DNA of 64,000 nt from an uncultured Bacillota bacterium (GTDB lineage Bacteria; Bacillota_I; Bacilli_A; RF39; UBA660): the NCBI GenBank assembly GCA_905205665.1, contig CAJLEF010000002.1:1-64000 (forward strand), written 5' to 3'. Shown here piece after piece: positions 15,804 through 24,540 of the stretch; the stretch's first letter is position 1, and every line of letters starts with the position of its first letter. Under the pieces are notes generated by a model, which was given only the letters and a program-made list of their open reading frames with translations, did no database searches and was not told the origin of the DNA. Made by a program: the position numbers and the translations under genes.

Positions 15804-16037
15804 ATTTACCACCTTACAAAAAAAGTATATCAATAAATTGGGCAAAACTACTAACCACGCACCGTTAATATTGATGTTTTTTGCTTTTTTTTGCAAGTTC
15901 CTTTCTATACAAAGTTAGTATAGCAACTGAAAGAAGCAAATATTGTCGAAATAGCATTTATAGTCTTTATATTATTTTAAACCACATATATTTATCAAAC
16001 TTAATATTATTAAAATACTTTTTAACATAGAAAGAGG
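15804..16037. other. Non-coding AT-rich stretch of the island remnant
   Basis: No supported gene is visible between the XRE gene and the att-like site. The segment is AT-rich and probably holds the XRE promoter. Confidence 0.4.
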
Positions 16038-16052
16038 TGGCTCGCCCGGGGT
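16038..16052 (-). repeat. att-like copy of the tRNA-Lys 3' end
   Basis: Fifteen bases (GGTGGCTCGCCCGGG on the plus strand) are identical to the T-arm/acceptor/CCA end of tRNA-Lys at 16486-16500, in the same orientation and 448 bases away. A tRNA 3' fragment next to an integrase-like tail is the standard mark of an attachment site. Confidence 0.75.
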
Positions 16053-16065
16053 CAGAACAAATATC

Positions 16066-16093
16066 AAAAAAGCCCTTATTCTAAGGCTTTTGC
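16066..16093. terminator. Hairpin in the integrative-element remnant
   Basis: AAAAGCC-CTT/AAGGCTTTT with one bulge and an ATTCT loop. It lies just after the integrase-tail fragment on the minus strand. Confidence 0.5.
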
Positions 16094-16134
16094 CCTATCC
16101 ACTTTTGTTAATTATATGCAAAATTAATCTTATT

Positions 16135-16176
16135 TTATGTACTTCGGAGTAATTTTGGAGTAATTTTATTTAATGA
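16135..16176 (-). pseudogene. Integrase C-terminal fragment
   Basis: A minus-strand frame reads LNKITPKLLRST-stop, like the last residues of phage-type tyrosine integrases, and is followed by a hairpin and the att-like site. No upstream integrase body remains. Confidence 0.5.
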
Positions 16177-16400
16177 AACATAAATTATGACCGTAATAAA
16201 TCTACATATCTTTTAAATTTTAAAAATAAGTACACCAAATATTTTAGATAAATCTTAATCCACTTTTATTAAATGTAATTATTCCCGACACCTTATGATA
16301 ATCAAATAATTCTTTTTTAGATTCAGTTTGAAATCATTATTCAAAGAAACATGTTTTGCAAATATATTTAAAATGCTGAATAATAAAGATTATATTTCAA
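16177..16400. other. Non-coding remnant between att-like repeats
   Basis: AT-rich sequence with no supported open frame, presumably decayed element DNA. Confidence 0.4.
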
Positions 16401-16471
16401 AAAGTACTTTCGGAGTAATTTTAAGAGTAATTTTAAAAAAGTGCATGAAAAAAGCCTTTAAATAAAGGCTT
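16401..16471 (-). repeat. Direct repeat copy 2: integrase-tail/terminator block beside tRNA-Lys
   Basis: Nearly identical to 14657-14728. On the minus strand it contains the tRNA-cluster terminator (AAGCCTTT/AAAGGCTT) followed by a frame reading FFKITLKITPKVLFEI-stop. Confidence 0.75.
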
Positions 16472-16484
16472 CATTAACATAAAA

Positions 16485-16560
16485 TGGTGGCTCGCCCGGG
16501 ATTCGAACCCGGGACCCTTTGATTAAAAGTCAAATGCTCTACCAACTGAGCTAGCGAACC
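16485..16560 (-). tRNA. tRNA-Lys (anticodon TTT)
   Basis: 76 nt with encoded CCA. The acceptor is GGTTCGC/GCGAGCC (one U-G), the anticodon loop CTTTTAA. Its 3' end is duplicated at 16038-16052. It is the last tRNA of a five-gene cluster. Confidence 0.95.
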
Positions 16561-16578
16561 GAATATCGTTATTAAAAA

Positions 16579-16654
16579 TGGCTGCCTCGGATGGACTCGA
16601 ACCATCGAAATGTCAGAGTCAAAGTCTGATGCCTTACCGCTTGGCTACGAGGCA
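16579..16654 (-). tRNA. tRNA-Gln (anticodon TTG)
   Basis: 76 nt with encoded CCA. The acceptor is TGCCTCG/CGAGGCA and the anticodon loop CTTTGAC. Confidence 0.95.
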
Positions 16655-16667
16655 ATATTTTAAGAAA

Positions 16668-16751
16668 TGGTGGAGGGACATGGATTTGAACCATGGAACC
16701 CGAAGGAACAGATTTACAGTCTGCCGCGTTTGACCACTTCGCTATCCCTCC
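16668..16751 (-). tRNA. tRNA-Tyr (anticodon GTA)
   Basis: 84 nt with a long variable arm (TTCCTTCGGG region) and encoded CCA. The acceptor is GGAGGGA/TCCCTCC and the anticodon loop CTGTAAA. Confidence 0.95.
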
Positions 16752-16762
16752 ATAACAAGAAA

Positions 16763-16838
16763 TGGTGCCGACAGAGGGAATCGAACCCCCAACCTACTGA
16801 TTACAAGTCAGTTGCGCTACCTATTACGCTATGTCGGC
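16763..16838 (-). tRNA. tRNA-Thr (anticodon TGT)
   Basis: 76 nt with encoded CCA. The acceptor is GCCGACA/TGTCGGC and the anticodon loop CTTGTAA. Confidence 0.95.
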
Positions 16839-16848
16839 AAAAAAATAA

Positions 16849-16925
16849 TGGTGGGCGTTTACGGACTCGAACCGCAGACCCTCTGCTTGTAAGGCAGATG
16901 CTCTAACCAACTGAGCTAAACGCCC
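16849..16925 (-). tRNA. tRNA-Val (anticodon TAC)
   Basis: 77 nt with encoded CCA. The acceptor is GGGCGTT/AACGCCC and the anticodon loop CTTACAA. It is the first tRNA of the cluster. Confidence 0.95.
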
Positions 16926-16947
16926 TTGTCTTCAACTGACACTTAAA

Positions 16948-16976
16948 ATATTACCAAAAAGAATATCTCTTGTCAA
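16948..16976 (-). promoter_or_regulatory. Promoter of the five-tRNA cluster
   Basis: Minus strand: consensus TTGACA (16976-16971), a 17-base spacer and TAATAT (16953-16948), about 23 bases before tRNA-Val. Confidence 0.85.
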
Positions 16977-17146
16977 TTGAATTTTGCATTTTTTTTGCTT
17001 TTTTTTCATTTTGTGCCAATATCTTTAAAATATTTAATTTTTAATCCTATTTTTCCTGCTTAAAATCTATAAATTGTGATTTTGTACATAACTATATTTG
17101 CCTAAAAATTAAAAATTAATATCCTATAAAATCATAAAATTTTAAA

Positions 17147-17365
17147 CTATATTTTTCTAATGTTTTCAAATTCAGGTACTATATCAAATTTATCAGCAAT
17201 ATTTTCCATTTCAACTTGATTACCATAGACATCTATTTTATATCTTTTAGGAAAAGATTTTTTCTGGCGTTCACAATTATCCTTTATTATTTTTTCTAAA
17301 GTTTGATTTAAAGCTTCTCCTTCTAAATGGTAAACGTTTATATACACTGATTTAACTGCTTTCAT
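17147..17365 (-). CDS. Small unknown protein ending the racemase/ligase operon
   Basis: A 72-aa protein (MKAVKSVYINVYHLEGEAL...) that I do not recognise. It has a strand-helix-strand look (VYINVYHL, LEKIIKDNCERQ, YKIDVYGNQVEM) and no membrane segment or signal peptide. Its start overlaps the stop of the transglutaminase-fold gene by 4 bases, so it is co-translated with it and may be its partner. Confidence 0.6.
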   Translation of the reverse strand: MKAVKSVYINVYHLEGEALNQTLEKIIKDNCERQKKSFPKRYKIDVYGNQVEMENIADKFDIVPEFENIRKI

Positions 17366-18969
17366 AATTTTTCACCAGATAATGGTTTGTTTACTTTGGA
17401 TAAAATATAATTCCCTATTTCTTCTATAATTTTATCTTCGTTCGGCCATGATAAATGACTATTTAGTTCGGGATATTTAGATAATAAATACTCACAATAA
17501 GAAGGTGTTAATTTTTTTAAATGCGTAAGTAGTAATCTTATAATCCAAGAAAGTGTCATGCCTATATCAGATTGTCGTTTTAAAAGAACATTCAGTTTTT
17601 GGTAAAATTCATTCATGGAATTTACATTAAAAAGTTCTGAAACATCCATAGTCATGAAATTATAACGTTTTGTCATAGCTTCCTCTTCATTTGTTAAAAT
17701 GAGATGATTATACAAATCTTTATCCATATCGTTATCCCAAGTAGGATCTGTCACATAGAAGCCATCAATATCATATTTAGGATCGTTTATATATACATAC
17801 CGTCTAGCGTGCCCAGCTGATGAGGCAACCACTTGTTCATTTTCACCTTTTGTATCATAAGAAATATCGACAGAAACACCATGATCTATAGATGGTATGC
17901 CTTCTTTATCAAGTAAATCACCTAGTAAATTAGAATATCCTACACAAACCATATATTCATTATCTAAAATACTATAAAGATTTCTTGAAGCTAATAAATC
18001 CTCACTGTTTTCACGATATTGTTTATATTTTTTAGTAGTATTATAGTCATAAATAAATTTTTCAAAAGGACTTAAATTTTTAGTATTACCTACTAACTGC
18101 CAAAGTTTCTTTTCTGATTCAAAAAAATTATCTAGAGTTATCAATTCCAAATCAAATGACGCTTTAATATTTCTTCTTAAATATTCGCTGTTTTGGAAAA
18201 TTTTTTCTAAAACATTTTTTTTGTTTTTAACTTCTATTACCACAATATTTTTTTTACCAAGTTCAGCAAGTCTATCAAATATAGCTATAGCAGATTCCAT
18301 ATTTTCTTCAGTCACACTAAATGTCAAATTATCATTTTGTAAATATTTTAAATTTGAAAGCTCTTCTGCAGTGACTTTATCACAGAGAGGGAAAGAAAAA
18401 TTATTTGCATCTTCTAGACCTGCTAAATCCTTATAAGTATATTTTCCAAATAATTTCTTTTCGTAATTAAAAACTATTAAAGGATCAAAATTTTCTTTTA
18501 GTTCTTCGCATACCCCGTATGTATCAACTTTCTCAAGAAATGAATTTTTCAATATTTTATAATGTTCTAAAGTCAAGCAATATTTAGTAAGAGTAAGTTC
18601 TTTTAAATTTTGATTTTTTGCTAGAGCCTGAAGCAAACGTGTTGTCATAAATGCATTTGAGCCAATAATAAGAGAAGAAGCGAGATTTTGGGTAAAAAAC
18701 TCTTCTAAAAAAGCATTCATTTTATCCGTATTTTTTAAGTAATAATCAGGATTAATACGTAAACGCATGTTTCCTTCAATACAAAAAGGATAATCTTCTG
18801 TGTTATAAATATTTTTCATGCAAAAATTATCATCAAATTGCAGAATTTCACTTTCTGTCAATGAGATGGCTTTTATAGATACCCTACCTAAAAAAGAATA
18901 CATCTCCTGTAAAGTATATACTTTGTATATTTCAGGTTTTGTTTCAAAATAATTTTCAATACGCTCCAT
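17362..18969 (-). CDS. Transglutaminase-fold (papain-like) protein
   Basis: A 535-aa cytoplasmic protein with no signal peptide or membrane segment. Residues about 315-430 show the transglutaminase-core triad in order: Cys in EYMVCVGYSNLLGDLL followed by the KEGI turn, His in SSAGHARRYVYI, and Asp in VTDPTWDND. The N-terminal 300 residues are of unknown type, with a leucine-rich-repeat-like hint (LKELTLTKYCLTLEHY). It lies 5 bases after asnB and overlaps the following 72-aa gene. It could be a cysteine peptidase, amidase or transglutaminase; the operon suggests action on a peptide containing Asx or a D-residue. The core assignment is fairly sure, the function is not. Confidence 0.65.
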   Translation of the reverse strand: MERIENYFETKPEIYKVYTLQEMYSFLGRVSIKAISLTESEILQFDDNFCMKNIYNTEDYPFCIEGNMRLRINPDYYLKNTDKMNAFLEEFFTQNLASSLIIGSNAFMTTRLLQALAKNQNLKELTLTKYCLTLEHYKILKNSFLEKVDTYGVCEELKENFDPLIVFNYEKKLFGKYTYKDLAGLEDANNFSFPLCDKVTAEELSNLKYLQNDNLTFSVTEENMESAIAIFDRLAELGKKNIVVIEVKNKKNVLEKIFQNSEYLRRNIKASFDLELITLDNFFESEKKLWQLVGNTKNLSPFEKFIYDYNTTKKYKQYRENSEDLLASRNLYSILDNEYMVCVGYSNLLGDLLDKEGIPSIDHGVSVDISYDTKGENEQVVASSAGHARRYVYINDPKYDIDGFYVTDPTWDNDMDKDLYNHLILTNEEEAMTKRYNFMTMDVSELFNVNSMNEFYQKLNVLLKRQSDIGMTLSWIIRLLLTHLKKLTPSYCEYLLSKYPELNSHLSWPNEDKIIEEIGNYILSKVNKPLSGEKL

Positions 18970-18974
18970 TTAAA

Positions 18975-20819
18975 TTATACTCCTTCATTAAAATACTGTT
19001 CATACCATATACAAAAGCAATAAATATTGTATATTTTTCGACCATTATTTTCTTTATTATGATAATGATTTTCTAATAAATTAAGGATATACTCTTGATC
19101 AAAAAACTTTGAAACATAGTCTTTTTGAAAAGCTTCTTTTACCATTTTATAATATTTTTCTTCTCTCAACCATTTTGAAAAAGGCACAGGAAAACCGCAT
19201 TTTCTTCTTTTAGCCCAATCTAGAGGAATTGTTTCTTTAGCTAAATCACGAAATAAAAATTTTGTTTCTTTATTTTTTAACAAATATTTTGATGGAATCG
19301 TTCTAGCAAAATTGAAAACATCAATATCCATAAGAGGTGTTCTTAACTCCACAGAATGTGCCATGCTCATACGATCTGCCTTCACTAAGATATCTTTTGG
19401 AAGCCAAAAATTAAAATCAATATACATTTTTTGGGTAAGAACATCTTCATCTTTTACTTTGTCATAATAAGGCTTGATGATATCAGATATTTTCTCATCA
19501 TTTTTTATAGAGTCCGCTAAAATCTTATTGGCCTCATCACTTTCCATATAGCTTCCATGCCCAATATATCTTTCATAAAAAGGTTGTCCATATAAAATTA
19601 AGGTGTTTCGCCCTGGGAAATGTGGTAAATGCTTACAGATGTTACGATTAAACTTTCTTAAAAATAAGGGCAAATGAAGGTACAAACGTAGTAAGAAAGG
19701 ATCATTATACTCATTATATCCCCCAAACATTTCATCGGCTCCTTCGCCCGCTAGAGCTACCTTCACATCTTTACATGTTAAATCACTTAAAAAATATAAA
19801 GGCACCGTAGATAAATTAGCATGAGGTTCATCCGTATGCCACTCTACTTTTGGTAAAGCATCGAAAAAATCGTCAGCGCTTACTTTTTCTCGTTTATTTT
19901 TGATTTTCAAATTTTTAGATAATTCCTTCGCATAATCGGTTTCATCAAAACCTTCATAAGAAAAACCAACTGAATAAGTTTTATCAGGTTTGGCGACACT
20001 TACCACATAAGATGAGTCTACTCCTCCAGATAAATAAGCCCCTACTTCGACATCACTTGTTGTTTGATGATAGTAAATAGAGTCTTTTAAGACATCCCTT
20101 AGTTCTTCTTTCATTTCTTCAAAACTTTTTTTCGTATTTTTACGGTCAAAGGAAAGTTCAAAATAAGGTTTAATATCTAACTTATTATTTTTGTAATGGA
20201 AATAATGTCCGGGACGTAATTTCATAATACCTTTAAAGAAACTTTCATCTTTGACAGAATATTGGAAAATCAAATACATTTTTAACGCATCTGTATTTAC
20301 TTCTTTATGATAATCTGGATGTTCTAAAATTGATTTTATTTCTGAGCCGAAAATAAAATCTCCATCTTTTTCATAATAATAAAAAGGTTTGATGCCAAAG
20401 TGATCCCTTGCTCCCACAAGTTCATGCGTTTCTAAATCATAAATCACAAAAGCAAACATACCACGTAGTTTATTAAATAAATCATCTTGCCATTCGATAT
20501 AACCATTTAAAACGACTTCGGTATCTGTCTTTGTTTTAAACTTGTAGCCTTTTTCTTCTAGTTCTTCTTTTAATTTTTGATAATTATAAATTTCTCCATT
20601 AAAAATAATAGCCTTCTTGCCATCTAAAGAAAAAATAGGTTGAGCACCGCCTTCCACATCAATAATAGATAATCTTCTTTGACCTAAAGCAATCACGTCA
20701 TCTGTGAAAAATCCTTCGCCATCTGGTCCACGGTGGGCAATGACATCCCCCATTTTTTTAATAATAACATCTTTTTCTTTTTTCTTTCTTTTATCAATAA
20801 ATCCTACAATTCCACACAT
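18975..20819 (-). CDS. asnB: Glutamine-hydrolysing asparagine synthetase
   Basis: A 614-aa amidotransferase. Cys2 of MCGIVGF is the glutaminase nucleophile, with the HRGPDG, RLSIID and NGEIYNY blocks following. The C-terminal ATP-pyrophosphatase has SGGVDSS and the GEGADEMFGGY block. I start at the ATG at 20819, which has AGGAGGAGA before it and leaves Cys2 free after Met removal. It normally amidates Asp to Asn. The neighbouring racemase and ATP-grasp ligase raise the possibility that it amidates a D-Asp branch on peptidoglycan, as AsnH-type enzymes do in lactic acid bacteria; this is inference. Confidence 0.9.
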   Translation of the reverse strand: MCGIVGFIDKRKKKEKDVIIKKMGDVIAHRGPDGEGFFTDDVIALGQRRLSIIDVEGGAQPIFSLDGKKAIIFNGEIYNYQKLKEELEEKGYKFKTKTDTEVVLNGYIEWQDDLFNKLRGMFAFVIYDLETHELVGARDHFGIKPFYYYEKDGDFIFGSEIKSILEHPDYHKEVNTDALKMYLIFQYSVKDESFFKGIMKLRPGHYFHYKNNKLDIKPYFELSFDRKNTKKSFEEMKEELRDVLKDSIYYHQTTSDVEVGAYLSGGVDSSYVVSVAKPDKTYSVGFSYEGFDETDYAKELSKNLKIKNKREKVSADDFFDALPKVEWHTDEPHANLSTVPLYFLSDLTCKDVKVALAGEGADEMFGGYNEYNDPFLLRLYLHLPLFLRKFNRNICKHLPHFPGRNTLILYGQPFYERYIGHGSYMESDEANKILADSIKNDEKISDIIKPYYDKVKDEDVLTQKMYIDFNFWLPKDILVKADRMSMAHSVELRTPLMDIDVFNFARTIPSKYLLKNKETKFLFRDLAKETIPLDWAKRRKCGFPVPFSKWLREEKYYKMVKEAFQKDYVSKFFDQEYILNLLENHYHNKENNGRKIYNIYCFCIWYEQYFNEGV

Positions 20820-20833
20820 AAATATCTCTCCTC

Positions 20834-22045
20834 CTATGCTTTCCAATAACTATTTTGGTATTCTTTTTTATAATGCCATAATCTTTTTTTCATCATTAAA
20901 AAGCGCTTAAAATTTTTATCTTTTGGGCATTCCATAGGGCTTACCCTTTTTTTCCATAGTCTTAAAGCTTCTTTTTTAAAATCTTCATTTGTAATATAAG
21001 TTTTAACAATATTTTTAGGGACAAATGATAGTAAACATTCTTCTTTTAAATCTCTAAAAGGAAGTTCTTCTTGCAAAATAAGATCTTTTAACATAATTTC
21101 CACTAAATTAGCCTTTAAAGGGGTTAAATAATAGCTACACCGACCTTGTCTGGCATTAATCTCTAAAACTTTAAATGTATTACTTTTTTTATCATATTTC
21201 ATATCGAATTCAAAAAAGCCATTCATACCTAAAGTTTCCATAAAAGTAATAATATTTTCTTTCATATTCGAAGTGTCTACCTTAAAGGTATTAAACCCAT
21301 TAATAAGACAAGCGGCATTACCAACCATCGATTTACTTCTTTCTTGAAGTCCTATCTGGGCAAAACTAATCACTTTTACTTTACCACTTTTTGAAACGTA
21401 AACAACACTGTCAAAAAGATAAGAATCATCTCCTGGAATATATTCTTGCAAAATAAGTTTTTCTTGGTATCCAGCACTTTTAATGCGATTAATAGTATTT
21501 AAAAGTTCTTCTTCACTTTCAATTTTATATATTTTGTTTTTACCAGGAAAACTTAAATGATTATAAGAAACAACATCCGCTGGTTTTAAAATCATAGGAT
21601 ACGTCATTGTTGGAATAAGACTATCTTTTGTCACATCAAAATAATATGTTATAGGAAAACTTAAAGAGGATGTTTTATAAGTCTTATAAAATTTTTCTTT
21701 ATTTGTTAATGTTTCTAATACTTTGGCAGATTGTTTAAAATAGACTAAGTTATGTTCTAATATTTTTTGATTACGGGCTAAAAATAACGAATACGTTTCA
21801 TTTGTACTAATAACTAAAACCCTATTCTCAATATTTTTTAGAGCATAACGGTTTAATATTCTAACAAATTCTTGTTCATTCCATAAATTAGGCTCATATT
21901 CTATTGTTAAGATATTAGAAAACTTAGTAAAGGCTAATCTGTCCTTTCCTATTAAATGGGCCTTTTTATGAGTATATTCATAAGCACAACGAGCCATATA
22001 ATAAGCATTCGCGTCACTTCCTAATATTAATATCTTTGTATCCAT
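20834..22045 (-). CDS. ATP-grasp carboxylate-amine ligase, D-aspartate-ligase-like
   Basis: A 403-aa ATP-grasp enzyme. An N-terminal Rossmann-like segment (DTKILILGSDANAYYMARCAYEY) is followed by the central ATP-grasp fold: YPMILKPADVVSY (nucleotide Lys), KLILQEYIPGDD, and the Mg-binding FFEFDMKYD / FKVLEINARQGR pair. This layout resembles the AslA D-aspartate ligase, which adds D-Asp to the stem-peptide Lys. The start at 22045 has AAGGA at 8 bases. It lies between the racemase (16 bases) and asnB (14 bases). The substrate is inferred from these neighbours. Confidence 0.75.
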   Translation of the reverse strand: MDTKILILGSDANAYYMARCAYEYTHKKAHLIGKDRLAFTKFSNILTIEYEPNLWNEQEFVRILNRYALKNIENRVLVISTNETYSLFLARNQKILEHNLVYFKQSAKVLETLTNKEKFYKTYKTSSLSFPITYYFDVTKDSLIPTMTYPMILKPADVVSYNHLSFPGKNKIYKIESEEELLNTINRIKSAGYQEKLILQEYIPGDDSYLFDSVVYVSKSGKVKVISFAQIGLQERSKSMVGNAACLINGFNTFKVDTSNMKENIITFMETLGMNGFFEFDMKYDKKSNTFKVLEINARQGRCSYYLTPLKANLVEIMLKDLILQEELPFRDLKEECLLSFVPKNIVKTYITNEDFKKEALRLWKKRVSPMECPKDKNFKRFLMMKKRLWHYKKEYQNSYWKA

Positions 22046-22061
22046 AATCATCTTCCTTTTC

Positions 22062-23240
22062 TTAATATTTTATTTCTTTTATTTTACCATCTTTTTCGTA
22101 AAGATATGTTACTCTTGGGGATATATCATTAAATAAATGATAAGCATTTTTATGTGTTCTGCCACATAGCATTTTGATAGACATATGAGGTCCAATAATC
22201 TCAACTTCGGTATGAAGAGGTATTTTTTCTTTACTATATATCATTATCATGTCCATACAGTCAGAAACTATTTTATAAAAATTGCCTTTTATCCAAACGC
22301 TTTTAAAGGCTTTAGTCACCCCATCTGCATAGCCTATTGGTAACGTTAAAATATAGCCGTCTTCTTCTACTTTGTATGTGTTATATCCCACAACTTCACC
22401 TTTTTTAACCGGTCTTACACTCATTACTTCTGAAAATAAAGTAAAGGCTTGTTTTACCCTTAAATCATTTTCTAAAATTGTTGGACTACAATGATTTTTC
22501 TTTTGCAAATATTTAAGTTTTAACATTCTTAATTTGCCTTTAAAACTAGTATCTTTGATTCTACTTTGATTAAAACCATAAAGAACAATACCAAGACGAA
22601 TGCCTGTTGCAAAAGAAAGTTTTTCATGTTCTACTAAAGTAAGACTTCTTCCTAAATGAACGATAGGGATTTCTTTTAAATCTATTAAACTTGTAATATT
22701 TAGGAAACTTACCACTTGTTTATCATAATAAGGGTCCGTGACTCCACTGGTTGCAAAATGCGTATAAATGCCTTCTAAGACAATATTTTCATTTTGTTTT
22801 AAAGTATCATAAGCTTCTTTTAAATTTTCTTTATTCATAAAGCCAAGACGGTGCATACCCGAATCCACTTTTAAATGGACTTTAATTTTTTTAGGAAGAT
22901 TTTTTAGGGAAAGCTCTTTGGCTTCTTCTAAATTTTCCAACGTAAGAGTGACATCATAGTCTAAAATATCTTCTAAATAAGTAAGAGAAATAGGCTCTAA
23001 AGAAAGAATTGGCGTTTCTTTATCATACTTACGAACTTCTTTAGCTTCTTCTAAAGAGGAAACAGCAAAATAGTTAATACCTCCCTCTTTTAAAGATTTC
23101 ACTGTATAAAATCCGTGATGATAGGCGTTATTTTTAACGACTCCAATATAATACTTATAGCCCTGGTATTTCTCTTTTATGGCTATAACATTATCTTTTA
23201 AAATATTTTCAGCAATTTTAACATAACTTTTTCTTTGCAA
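22062..23240 (-). CDS. PLP-dependent amino-acid racemase (alanine-racemase fold)
   Basis: A 392-aa fold-type III PLP enzyme. The PLP Lys is in GVVKNNAYHHG (the common form has YGHG), followed by KVDSGMHRLGF, RLGIVLYG and the C-terminal GYADGVTK with the second-base Tyr. The CMD block reads SDCMDMIMI rather than RICMDQ. The fold is certain, but these changes allow a substrate other than alanine. It is first in an operon with a D-Asp-ligase-like enzyme and asnB, which makes an aspartate or other D-amino-acid racemase plausible; ordinary alanine racemase remains possible. Confidence 0.82.
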   Translation of the reverse strand: MQRKSYVKIAENILKDNVIAIKEKYQGYKYYIGVVKNNAYHHGFYTVKSLKEGGINYFAVSSLEEAKEVRKYDKETPILSLEPISLTYLEDILDYDVTLTLENLEEAKELSLKNLPKKIKVHLKVDSGMHRLGFMNKENLKEAYDTLKQNENIVLEGIYTHFATSGVTDPYYDKQVVSFLNITSLIDLKEIPIVHLGRSLTLVEHEKLSFATGIRLGIVLYGFNQSRIKDTSFKGKLRMLKLKYLQKKNHCSPTILENDLRVKQAFTLFSEVMSVRPVKKGEVVGYNTYKVEEDGYILTLPIGYADGVTKAFKSVWIKGNFYKIVSDCMDMIMIYSKEKIPLHTEVEIIGPHMSIKMLCGRTHKNAYHLFNDISPRVTYLYEKDGKIKEIKY

Positions 23241-23288
23241 ATGACATCATCCTTTTGCAAAATTATAACACGAAAAGAAAGACAATAT

Positions 23289-23314
23289 GAAAAAAATGAC
23301 CTTTCTAGTCATTT
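23289..23314 (-). terminator. Rho-independent terminator of tyrS
   Basis: Minus strand: AAAATGAC/GTCATTTT stem with a 7-base loop and T-run, overlapping the tyrS stop codon. It separates tyrS from the racemase operon. Confidence 0.8.
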
Positions 23315-24531
23315 TTATGCAAAACTAAATAATATTTTTTCTTACCACGACGAATGATATTGTATTTACGCTTTTCATCTAATAAGTAATTTTCATCGTT
23401 TACAAGTGTACCATTAACACTTATGGCATTACCGCTTAAAAATTCTCTAGCTTCTCTTTTAGATGTGGCCACTTTTTCTTGAACTAAAAATTCAATAAGG
23501 GGTAACTTTTCATAATTTAAAACAGGAACTCCTTTAAAAACCATTTCAATTTCTTTATCTGTAAGATCACTTACCTTACCTGTGAAAAGACATTCCGATA
23601 CTTCTTTGGCATGGAGGTATTCTTCTTCACCATGTAAATCCGTAATGATTTCTTTAGCTAATGTTTTTTGGGCTAAACGAAGTTCAGGACGGGCTAAATG
23701 TTCTTTTTCTATTTCTAAGATTTCTTCCTTACTTAAGAAAGTAAAGACTTTTAAATAACTTATAACCATTTCATCATCGGTATTGACAAGGTATTGATAT
23801 AGTTCATAGCTACTTGTTTTGTCTTTATTAAGCCATAAAGCATTGCCTTCACTTTTGCCAAATTTTTTACCCATTTTATCAACGATTAAAGGCATTGTAA
23901 AGCCATAAGCTTCTTTACCTGTTTTCTTTTTAATAAGTTCAATACCAGTGGTAATATTTCCCCATTGATCAGACCCAGCGGCTTGTAAAACACAGTTTTC
24001 ATGTTCAAATAAATGAAGGAAATCATAACCTTGTAATAAGGTATAAGAAAATTCAGCATAAGTGATACCTGTTTCTAAACGTCTGGCGATAATATCTTTA
24101 TTTAACATATAGTGAACATTAATATACTTACCAATATCTCTTAAAAAGCCAAGGAAGGTTACATCTTTTGTCCAATCATAATTATTAACGATTTGGACAT
24201 TACCTTTAAAGATTTCATTTACTTGTTTTTGAATGCCTTTCGTATTTTCTAAAACTTTTTCATAAGAGATGATTTCTCTTTCAGCTGTTGGTCTAGGGTC
24301 TCCAATAAGGCCAGTAGAACCACCCATTAATAAAATAGGATGATGACCATATAAAGCAAGTCTTTTGGCTGTTACTAAAGAACTATAATGCCCTAGATGT
24401 AGGCTATCTGCAGAAGGGTCTGTTCCCCAGTAAAAAGTGATTTTTTCATTATCGAGTAAATTTTTTAAATCAGGTGTCGAAGTATCTTTAATTAAACCAC
24501 GCCACATTAAATCTTCATATAAACTTTGCAT
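23305..24531 (-). CDS. tyrS: Tyrosyl-tRNA synthetase
   Basis: A 408-aa class I synthetase charging tRNA-Tyr. HIGH-type motif HLGHYSS, the tyrosine-binding YTLLQGYDFLHL and QAAGSDQWGNI segments, the KMSKS-type loop KFGKSEG, and a C-terminal S4-like RNA-binding domain (REAREFLSGNAISVNG) are all present. The length is normal for bacterial TyrRS. It is controlled by the T-box leader directly upstream. Confidence 0.97.
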   Translation of the reverse strand: MQSLYEDLMWRGLIKDTSTPDLKNLLDNEKITFYWGTDPSADSLHLGHYSSLVTAKRLALYGHHPILLMGGSTGLIGDPRPTAEREIISYEKVLENTKGIQKQVNEIFKGNVQIVNNYDWTKDVTFLGFLRDIGKYINVHYMLNKDIIARRLETGITYAEFSYTLLQGYDFLHLFEHENCVLQAAGSDQWGNITTGIELIKKKTGKEAYGFTMPLIVDKMGKKFGKSEGNALWLNKDKTSSYELYQYLVNTDDEMVISYLKVFTFLSKEEILEIEKEHLARPELRLAQKTLAKEIITDLHGEEEYLHAKEVSECLFTGKVSDLTDKEIEMVFKGVPVLNYEKLPLIEFLVQEKVATSKREAREFLSGNAISVNGTLVNDENYLLDEKRKYNIIRRGKKKYYLVLHKND

Positions 24532-24540
24532 ATTTTTTTT

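Noticed and set aside
15804..15896. N-terminal extension of the XRE regulator
   Set aside because: The longer frame has no ribosome site and adds a hydrophobic stretch foreign to XRE proteins; the ATG at 15803 has AAGGTGG.
16667..16906. A 79-codon plus-strand open frame over the tRNA cluster
   Set aside because: It is the familiar antisense translation of tRNA-Tyr, tRNA-Thr and tRNA-Val; the cloverleaf structures explain the sequence.
17147..20819. Asparagine synthetase plus transglutaminase-fold protein plus small protein as a lasso-peptide cluster
   Set aside because: The asparagine synthetase has an intact Cys2 glutaminase half and canonical length, the protease is far larger than a lasso B2 protein, the small protein has no RRE-like pattern, and no precursor peptide is seen.
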